Assembly (NCBI GenBank): GCA_028694275.1
Contig: JAQUTS010000041.1
Coordinates: forward strand, 1-11,301
Reading direction: 5' to 3'
Length of the DNA: 11,301 nt
Source of the DNA: Candidatus Gastranaerophilales bacterium
GTDB taxonomy: Bacteria > Cyanobacteriota > Vampirovibrionia > Gastranaerophilales > CAJFVJ01
Positions 7,173-11,301 of this stretch are shown piece after piece (within the stretch, counting starts at the first letter, position 1; each line of letters opens with the position of its first letter). The notes below the pieces were generated by a model, which made no database searches, was not told the DNA's origin, and saw only the letters and a program-made list of their open reading frames with translations. The position numbers were made by a program, and so were the translations under genes.

Positions 7173-7200
7173 TTGAAAAAAAGCAAATTTGTGTGATAAT
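7173..7200 (+). promoter_or_regulatory. infC-rpmI-rplT operon promoter
   Basis: TTGAAA (7173-7178, five of six consensus bases) and GATAAT (7195-7200) are 16 bp apart, with a TGT extended -10 motif at 7192-7194. Transcription should start near 7207. The leader before infC is then only about 27 nt, too short for the long L20-responsive leader known upstream of infC in Bacillus. Confidence 0.6.
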
Positions 7201-7220
7201 AGGATACGACGTATGTATTT

Positions 7221-7236
7221 AGGAGAAAGAACCATT
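7221..7236 (+). promoter_or_regulatory. infC ribosome binding site and AUU start codon
   Basis: AGGAGA (7221-7226) is followed after 7 nt by ATT (7234-7236) in frame with IF3. infC is the classical gene starting with AUU, which lets IF3 repress its own translation because IF3 discriminates against non-canonical starts. The only upstream in-frame ATG (7213) has an AGGA that would lie upstream of the predicted transcription start near 7207, so it would not be in the mRNA. Confidence 0.6.
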
Positions 7237-7752
7237 AGCGAACGACTTTCAGAACAGTTGCCGATGAATGAAAAAATCCGCTCAAAAGAGTTACTGCTCA
7301 TTGACGATGAAGGCAACAATCTAGGGACTATTTCTACATCTACAGCACTTTCAATGGCCAAGGAAAAAGATTTGGATCTTGTTGTTATAAGTCCTAATCA
7401 GGACCCTCCGGTCGCCAAGATTTTGGATTATGGAAAATATAAATTCCAGTCCGAAAAAAAGGCTAAAGAGGCCAAGAAAAAGCAGCATGTAGTTTCACTT
7501 AAAGAACTGAAACTAAGATACAAAATTGATCTACATGATTACAATGTACGTATTAAGAGTATAAAAAAGTTCATAGAAGCTGGAAATAAAGTTAAGGTCG
7601 TGATAATGTTAAGAGGTCGAGAGGTTCAGCATGCCCATTTGGCTATGGGGCTGATGGAAAGAATTTTGACTGACTTGGAAGATTTCCCCATGGCAGTTGA
7701 GAAAAAGCCCTCTCGTGAAGGCAACAACGTCTTAATGATATTAGCCCCATAA
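7234..7752 (+). CDS. infC: Translation initiation factor IF-3
   Basis: This 172-residue protein (from the AUU start) binds the 30S subunit, prevents premature 50S joining and proofreads the start codon and initiator tRNA. The N-domain begins with LPMNEKIRSKELLLIDDEG and includes PPVAKILDYGKYKF (about 58-71). A lysine-rich linker (KKAKEAKKKQ) follows. The C-domain has KELKLRYKIDLHDYNVR and the RNA-binding segment GNKVKVVIMLRGRE. The length fits the family (E. coli 180). A TTG at 7189 and an ATG at 7213 would add 15 and 8 residues, but the AUU at 7234 has the best ribosome site. It is the first gene of the operon with rpmI (24 nt away) and rplT, an order conserved across bacteria. Confidence 0.95.
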   Translation: MSERLSEQLPMNEKIRSKELLLIDDEGNNLGTISTSTALSMAKEKDLDLVVISPNQDPPVAKILDYGKYKFQSEKKAKEAKKKQHVVSLKELKLRYKIDLHDYNVRIKSIKKFIEAGNKVKVVIMLRGREVQHAHLAMGLMERILTDLEDFPMAVEKKPSREGNNVLMILAP

Positions 7753-7776
7753 ACACTCAAAAGGAGATAATTGAAC

Positions 7777-7986
7777 ATGCCTAAGATGAAAACACACCGT
7801 TCGGGTGCAAAAAGATATAAAGTTACAGCAACCGGTAAAATCCTAAGAAGAAAATCAGGAAAAAGCCATTTGCTTGAGCATAAATCAAGAAAAGTTAAAA
7901 ACGGAATGTCAAAAATGACAGAAGTTTTTGAAGGCAACTTGCCTAAAATCAAAAAAGAATTACCATATTTAAAATATTCCAGATAA
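7777..7986 (+). CDS. rpmI: 50S ribosomal protein L35 (bL35)
   Basis: This 69-residue very basic protein has the bL35 signature: MPKMKTHRSGAKRYKVTATG at the N-terminus, followed by KSHLLEHKS and a lysine-rich C-terminal half. It sits in the large ribosomal subunit. The ATG at 7777 gives the family N-terminus and has AAGGAG at 7761-7766, 10 nt away. The in-frame TTG at 7771 would be too close to that site. It is the middle gene of infC-rpmI-rplT, 15 nt before rplT. In enterobacteria L20 represses rpmI and rplT translation; no obvious L20-binding pseudoknot is visible here. Confidence 0.95.
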   Translation: MPKMKTHRSGAKRYKVTATGKILRRKSGKSHLLEHKSRKVKNGMSKMTEVFEGNLPKIKKELPYLKYSR

Positions 7987-8001
7987 AGGAGCGAAAAAAC
8001 A

Positions 8002-8355
8002 ATGGCACGAGTAAAACGCGGAAATGTACTTCGCAAAAGACATAAAAAAATCTTAAAACTAGCTAAAGGTTTCAAAGGAGCCAGAAGCAGACTGTTCAAA
8101 GTAGCTAACCAAGCTGTTATGAAAGCTTTGTGCTACCAATACAGAGACAGACGTCACATCAAAAGAAACATGCGTCGTCTATGGATTGTGAGAATCAATG
8201 CAGCAGCAAGATTGAACGGATTGAGCTATTCAAAACTTACAAATGCTTTGAAAAAAGCGAACATTGTTGTTAACAGAAAAATGTTGGCAGACATCGCTGT
8301 TCGCGATACTGTAGCTTTCTCAAAAATTGTAGAAACTGCAAAAGCAGCCGTATAA
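8002..8355 (+). CDS. rplT: 50S ribosomal protein L20 (bL20)
   Basis: This 117-residue protein has normal length for bL20, an early assembly protein of the 50S subunit that binds 23S rRNA directly. The N-terminal extension is typical (MARVKRGNVLRKRHKKILK, then LAKGFKGARS at about 20-29), followed by the globular part with YQYRDRRHIKRNMRRLWI and INAAARLNGLSYSKL. An AAAGGAG site (7986-7992) precedes the ATG by 9 nt. It is the last gene of the operon; a strong terminator follows 16 bp after the stop. L20 is the usual autoregulator of this operon in E. coli and Bacillus. Confidence 0.97.
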   Translation: MARVKRGNVLRKRHKKILKLAKGFKGARSRLFKVANQAVMKALCYQYRDRRHIKRNMRRLWIVRINAAARLNGLSYSKLTNALKKANIVVNRKMLADIAVRDTVAFSKIVETAKAAV

Positions 8356-8371
8356 GACATTTTAAAAATAT

Positions 8372-8411
8372 AAAAATTGTGCCGGGGTCAAAAGCTTTGG
8401 CACAATTTTTT
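8372..8411 (+). terminator. Strong intrinsic terminator of infC-rpmI-rplT
   Basis: AAAAATTGTGCC (8372-8383) pairs perfectly with GGCACAATTTTT (8399-8410), a 12-bp stem with a 15-nt loop. A run of six T residues overlaps its 3' side (8406-8411). Because the outer pairs are A-T, the reverse transcript would also form the hairpin with a U-rich tail. Confidence 0.9.
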
Positions 8412-8454
8412 GCTGAATTATGATTGGTTTAAAGTTTATGAATGTAAAAAGCTT

Positions 8455-8507
8455 TTAACGCAAAGTGTTTAAGGGTATACTAAATATTACAGATATTTTT
8501 ATGGGAG
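8455..8507 (+). promoter_or_regulatory. Probable promoter and ribosome site of the FHIPEP-like gene
   Basis: A TATACT (8476-8481) is a good -10. The best -35 nearby is TTAACG (8455-8460) with a short 15-bp spacing, so the -35 is weak. A GGGAG ribosome site (8503-8507) lies 7 nt before the ATG at 8515. The gap since the rplT terminator contains nothing else recognisable apart from an AAAAGCTTTT palindrome near 8447-8456. Confidence 0.45.
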
Positions 8508-8514
8508 TCTTTTA

Positions 8515-9987
8515 ATGTTCAAGGATGCAAGACAGGAATACTCGGTCAAAACCTGCCCGACAAGTGATGCTGAGGCTCTTGAGGGCCTTCTTAATTCTAT
8601 GTCCGAAGAAGGCTGGGATCTTTATACAATGTCAGAAGCGGAAGCCAAAAACGGGCAATATGTATACAATTGCATCTTTATGCGCGAAGCTGATGATGAA
8701 AAATCAGAAGATGATGAAGTTTGTCATATAGATGTCGGGGATTTTCGCTCCAAAATGGAAAAAATCTTCCAAAAAGACCCATACCTTGAATGTCGTGAAA
8801 TCCAATCCAAAATAAAACAAAAACGCGAACGTATCGCTGAAATCAAAGCGTGTCTTGATTCTACCGTGATTGATGATAGTGACAGAGCAGCTTTGAATGA
8901 AGAAATTAACAGAGCCCTAGGAGAGTTAGAGACTCTTAAAGGTCTTTTGGTTGACGTTATTTCGCCTGATAAATTTTATGAAAAACTCGATATTAAAAAA
9001 CTTACAATTCTTTTGAGTGAGGAAATTATTGAGCTTGTAAATCCTGATAACAATGCAGAATTGATATCCCAAAGCGTTAAAGTCAGACAAGAATTATCAG
9101 ATAAGCTTGGCTATGTAATCCCTGCTATTCAGTTTAAAACGGATGACACGCTTGAGGCTGGCCAATACAAGATAAATGTCCGCGATATTACGACTTTGGA
9201 GGGGCAAATTTATCCTGAATATAAAATGTTTTACAAAAAAGATTTGGATTTGTCTAAAAAACCATCTTATGTGATAGAAGATGAGGATATTATAAGTGGG
9301 GAAAAAGTTTGGTGGATACCTTTGGATAAAACCGAAAAGTACTGGGCGAAAGGACTTTTGCCTCATGAGGTAATTGCCCAAAACATGAAATATGTAGCCA
9401 GACGCTATGTCGATGATATTTTTGATTATAACGATGTGAATAAATTCATCGAGATAGCTGCTGAAAAAAACATCTACCTTGTTGAAAATATCATGCCTGA
9501 TTTTTTGTCAGTAGGTGAATTGCGCTACATTTTGGCAACTTTGATAAGAGAAAATGTGCCTGTAAAAGATGTTATTTTTATCTTTGAAAAAATAAATGAT
9601 TTTTCTGATGATGCTGTTAAAGATGACCTTTTCGGCAAAATAAGAATGTCTTTATCGCGTCAAATTTGTGCATCGATTGCGGATGAAAACAGAAATATCT
9701 ACGGAATCACACTCGATGCTGCGACTGTTGCCAAAATTCAAAAAGCTTTGGACTCAGAGGAATCTACCGTTACAATTAAGGGCGGATTTCTTAAGAAGAC
9801 TTTTAGAAACATAGAAAATATTCTGAAAACATCACACGTTGACATCGAAAACACCGCCGTTATTGTACCTTTGGAAATAAGGCAGATAGTTTTTCATATA
9901 GTCGAACAGTTTATTCCTAATTTGAGCGTTATTGCTAATCAGGAATTGTCATCGGAGTTTAATGTTGAAATTATCGGCGAAGCCTAA
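8515..9987 (+). CDS. Soluble FHIPEP protein: FlhA-type cytosolic domain without the membrane domain
   Basis: This 490-residue protein has no hydrophobic membrane segment and no signal peptide. Residues about 1-57 resemble the DUF4177 fold (LNSMSEEGWDLYTM, then YVYNCIFMRE). Residues about 75-147 are charged and heptad-like, a probable coiled coil. Residues about 163-488 match the cytosolic domain of FlhA/SctV along their length: KVRQELSDKLGYVIPAIQF, AGQYKINVRDI, HEVIAQNMKYV, LSVGELRYILATLIRENVP, RMSLSRQICASIAD, YGITLDA, and the end NLSVIANQELS (compare LVVLSNLELS in Salmonella FlhA). In FlhA this nonameric domain docks chaperone-substrate complexes at the export gate. Normal FlhA is about 700 residues with eight membrane helices, all missing here. 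It has its own start signals and is not an obvious decay product. It is convergent with the low-complexity pair. Function unknown; a cytosolic assembly platform or adaptor is conceivable. Confidence 0.85.
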   Translation: MFKDARQEYSVKTCPTSDAEALEGLLNSMSEEGWDLYTMSEAEAKNGQYVYNCIFMREADDEKSEDDEVCHIDVGDFRSKMEKIFQKDPYLECREIQSKIKQKRERIAEIKACLDSTVIDDSDRAALNEEINRALGELETLKGLLVDVISPDKFYEKLDIKKLTILLSEEIIELVNPDNNAELISQSVKVRQELSDKLGYVIPAIQFKTDDTLEAGQYKINVRDITTLEGQIYPEYKMFYKKDLDLSKKPSYVIEDEDIISGEKVWWIPLDKTEKYWAKGLLPHEVIAQNMKYVARRYVDDIFDYNDVNKFIEIAAEKNIYLVENIMPDFLSVGELRYILATLIRENVPVKDVIFIFEKINDFSDDAVKDDLFGKIRMSLSRQICASIADENRNIYGITLDAATVAKIQKALDSEESTVTIKGGFLKKTFRNIENILKTSHVDIENTAVIVPLEIRQIVFHIVEQFIPNLSVIANQELSSEFNVEIIGEA

Positions 9988-10454
9988 GAAGATTTGGGCT
10001 TAGTCGCATCAAACATGCCTGTTGCTCTCATCATCAAAATAGTTTGCAATGTGGACATCAGGTTTTGTTGAGATTGAATCTGAGCGGTATAGTCATCTTG
10101 TTGCTGTAATCCTGCTATTTGCATCATTTGACCTTGGAAATTTGTTTGGTTTCTTACTTTGGCTGCTTCCATCCCGCCGAAGAATCTTCCAAACATAAGG
10201 CTGCCTGCGTACAGACCTCCCATTGCATTGCCGAAAAATCCAAAGCTTGGATAGCCATATCCGCCGCCGTAATTATAAAATCCGTTATTAGCACCCGTAT
10301 AACTCATAGGCAACCCGCTTGGTGTAGCGGTTTTCATTTGTCCCAGCAAATTATCAGCCATATCAAAAGTTCCTTTTGGGGAACCATACAGGTTTGCCGG
10401 GAAATTATTTCCCGAATAATATGCTCCTTGAGTATACATGTTAGGTGGTGTCAT
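9984..10454 (-). CDS. Small Gly/Tyr/Gln/Met-rich protein, paralogue of the upstream gene
   Basis: I do not recognise this 156-residue protein. It has a Tyr/Gly/Asn/Pro-rich N-terminal half including NNGFYNYGGGYGYPSFGFFG (residues 57-75 region). A glycine-rich hydrophobic stretch follows (about 71-95, FFGNAMGGLYAGSLMFGRFFGG). The C-terminal part is a Gln/Met-rich helix with QSQQNLMSTLQTILMM (127-142). The upstream gene has the same order and ends in a matching QQNLM segment, so the two look like tandem paralogues. There is no classical signal peptide; the glycine-zipper-like stretch could insert in or cross a membrane, or drive self-assembly. AGAGG lies about 7 nt before the ATG. The gap to the upstream gene is 30 nt, so they form one operon. 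The stop overlaps the convergent FHIPEP gene by 4 bp. The shadow reading on the plus strand is Cys/His-rich and unconvincing. Confidence 0.75.
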   Translation of the reverse strand: MTPPNMYTQGAYYSGNNFPANLYGSPKGTFDMADNLLGQMKTATPSGLPMSYTGANNGFYNYGGGYGYPSFGFFGNAMGGLYAGSLMFGRFFGGMEAAKVRNQTNFQGQMMQIAGLQQQDDYTAQIQSQQNLMSTLQTILMMRATGMFDATKPKSS

Positions 10455-10484
10455 CTATTTCCTCTTTTTATGCTTTTGTGTGTT

Positions 10485-10910
10485 TTATGTTGAAGTTGTT
10501 TGTTTGAATGATTTCATCATCATCATCATTTGCAGCATGTCCATAAGGTTCTGCTGAGAGAGTTGTGTTTGCTGCTGTTGATATAATTGAGCCGATTGAT
10601 CTTGGTATGATTGATATTGCATTGCTTGCACTGCTTGTTGTTGCAAAGCTTGCTCTTTTGCCACTTTGCCCATACCGATTGCTGCAAAAATGTTTCCTAC
10701 TGCACCTATTCCAAGTGCTATTTTATCAGCGGTATTGTACCCATAACCGCCTGTGTATCCGTAACTACCGTATCCATTGCCTGCGAAGATACCGCCGTAG
10801 ACGTTATTTCCGCCACCCAGAACGTTGTAAATGGGTGCCATATGCATATAATCGGAGCTTGCTCCTGAATATTGCGCGGCATTACAGTAGTCGTTGGAAT
10901 TGTAAACCAT
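10485..10910 (-). CDS. Small Gly/Tyr/Gln/Met-rich protein, first gene of the pair
   Basis: This 141-residue protein is of unknown family. The N-terminal part is Tyr/Asn/Gly-rich, with GNGYGSYGYTGGYGY (about 44-58). A hydrophobic glycine-spaced segment follows (about 61-82, KIALGIGAVGNIFAAIGMG). Residues 86-120 are a long glutamine-rich helix (QALQQQAVQAMQYQ, YQQQQTQLSQQ), leading to QQNLMDMLQMMMMM (119-132). The layout parallels the next gene. Gly-rich hydrophobic plus Gln-rich helices occur in phage pilot proteins and in secreted pore or needle components, but no homology can be claimed. The five-methionine run is encoded by a perfect trinucleotide repeat. GAGG (10924-10927) lies 13 nt before ATG 10910, longer than ideal; an out-of-frame ATG touches it. 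Confidence 0.72.
   Translation of the reverse strand: MVYNSNDYCNAAQYSGASSDYMHMAPIYNVLGGGNNVYGGIFAGNGYGSYGYTGGYGYNTADKIALGIGAVGNIFAAIGMGKVAKEQALQQQAVQAMQYQSYQDQSAQLYQQQQTQLSQQNLMDMLQMMMMMKSFKQTTST
10515..10529 (+). repeat. (CAT)5 trinucleotide repeat
   Basis: Five perfect CAT units, read as five ATG (Met) codons in the minus-strand gene. Length changes would stay in frame and alter only the methionine run in the C-terminal helix. Confidence 0.9.
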
Positions 10911-11083
10911 TGTTCAAAATCATCCTCTTTTTATCTTATATATATAAAAACAATATAACGAGGATAATTGCCAAATTGATAAAACTCTAAAACCCATGCC
11001 TAGAGCATGATTGAGGCGCGGCAAGGCATGAAGGAGAATTCGGCTTGTTAAGATATGTTAACGATAGCAAGGGCCAAAATAAA
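10911..11083. other. Intergenic gap with promoter region and a GC-richer islet
   Basis: The left part (10930-10990) is very AT-rich and should hold the promoter of the low-complexity gene pair, though no convincing -35/-10 pair could be chosen. From about 10993 to 11046 the composition turns distinctly GC-richer than its surroundings. That part contains a CATGC/GCATG hairpin, a second distal GGCATG and an AAGGAG. CTTGTTA (11044-11050) and TAGCAAG (11065-11071) can also pair with one G-T wobble. Confidence 0.4.
10995..11009 (-). terminator. Possible weak terminator of the right-edge gene
   Basis: On the minus strand CATGC-TCTAG-GCATG forms a 5-bp stem with a 5-nt loop, followed by GGTTTTAGAGTTTT. 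CATGCC (10995-11000) can alternatively pair with GGCATG at 11025-11030. The interrupted T run and short stem make this only a candidate. Confidence 0.35.
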
Positions 11084-11301
11084 TTAATGAGCGGGAATAA
11101 CGCTTTTTACTTTATTTTCTTCGATTTCTCTTTCCATATTTTGAAGACGTTTAATCGCTTGAGCTCTTTCTTTTTGAGGGTTGTCTTTTATGATTAGTAC
11201 GCCTTGGGTATCTTTTGAATTTGCATCAAGCAAAGCATCCACTGCAGAAGTTGTGGTTTTGCCTATTGCTTCTTTTTCGGCTTCTTGATTATCTTGTTCA
11301 G
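11084..11301 (-). CDS. C-terminal end of an unrecognised Lys/Glu/Gln-rich protein (cut by window edge)
   Basis: The last 71 residues of a gene entering from the right edge were read by my own translation of the minus strand; the frame is open from the edge to a TAA at 11084-11086. The visible part is hydrophilic and helical in character: an acidic/Gln start (EQDNQEAEKEA), then TTTSAVDALLDANSKDTQG, a short hydrophobic strand (VLIIKDN), and a charged helix (KERAQAIKRLQNMEREIEEN) ending in SVIPAH. No family is recognised. The gene is on the same strand as the low-complexity pair, with a 173-bp gap that holds a possible weak terminator, so it is probably a separate unit. Composition and codon use look like the neighbouring genes. 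Confidence 0.7.
   Translation of the reverse strand, partial: EQDNQEAEKEAIGKTTTSAVDALLDANSKDTQGVLIIKDNPQKERAQAIKRLQNMEREIEENKVKSVIPAH

Noticed and set aside
7626..8099. Minus-strand open frame of 157 codons across infC, rpmI and rplT
   Set aside because: Antisense to three unmistakable translation genes; the hydrophobic look comes from reverse-read lysine codons.
8384..8456. AAAGCTTT and AAAAGCTTTT palindromes as possible operators
   Set aside because: The first is in the loop of the rplT terminator and the second is a short AT-rich palindrome expected by chance.
9979..10004. Bidirectional terminator between the FHIPEP gene and the convergent pair
   Set aside because: Only a 5-bp pairing (AAGCC/GGCTT or CTAAG/CTTAG) without a T run on either strand.
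10119..10990. Plus-strand frames opposite the low-complexity gene pair
   Set aside because: They read as Cys/His/Ser-rich nonsense without paralogy, while the minus frames have AGAGG/GAGG sites and matching architecture.

Overview
The window is AT-rich bacterial chromosome, mostly housekeeping genes with a small cluster of unrecognised genes at the right end. No insertion sequence, CRISPR array, tRNA or rRNA was seen. The best guess for the source is a non-photosynthetic relative of the cyanobacteria (Vampirovibrionia/Melainabacteria, gut Gastranaerophilales type). This rests on low GC, a DNA gyrase A whose GyrA box has the form QNRATRGKGG (close to the cyanobacterial form as I remember it, not the enterobacterial QRRGGKG), and a general gene mix that I associate with that group. 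It is an inference from family knowledge; no search was run.

Left part (1-3675). On the minus strand, smpB (trans-translation) is followed by the start of metF (methylenetetrahydrofolate reductase, cut by the window edge), joined by a TAATG stop/start overlap. Divergent from smpB is a small double zinc-ribbon protein resembling the flagellar-operon protein YvyF, closed by an intrinsic terminator. Next comes gyrA with a good sigma70-type promoter.

Middle (3662-7752). gyrA runs tail-to-tail into a minus-strand ClC-type H+/Cl- exchanger with two CBS domains; the two coding regions overlap by 14 bp. Upstream of clc on the same strand are a CehA/McbA-like PHP-domain metallohydrolase and deoC, again joined by a TAATG overlap. 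deoC appears to be expressed from a near-consensus promoter placed so that the transcript would begin at its ATG (leaderless); clc has a weaker promoter with the same -10/ATG spacing. Back-to-back with the deoC promoter is the promoter of the classical translation operon infC-rpmI-rplT (IF3, L35, L20). infC most likely uses an AUU start codon. The operon ends in a strong hairpin terminator.

Right part (8356-11301). A 490-residue protein carries the cytosolic domain of the flagellar/type III export gate protein FlhA (FHIPEP family) but has no membrane segments. Instead it has an N-terminal DUF4177-like domain and a probable coiled coil. Convergent with it, overlapping by 4 bp, is a two-gene operon of small Gly/Tyr/Gln/Met-rich proteins that look like paralogues, with a glycine-rich hydrophobic segment and a shared QQNLM C-terminal helix. 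The 3' end of another Lys/Glu-rich gene is cut by the right edge. The soluble FHIPEP protein and the paired low-complexity proteins are the most likely undescribed biology here. A link between them is a hypothesis based on adjacency only.
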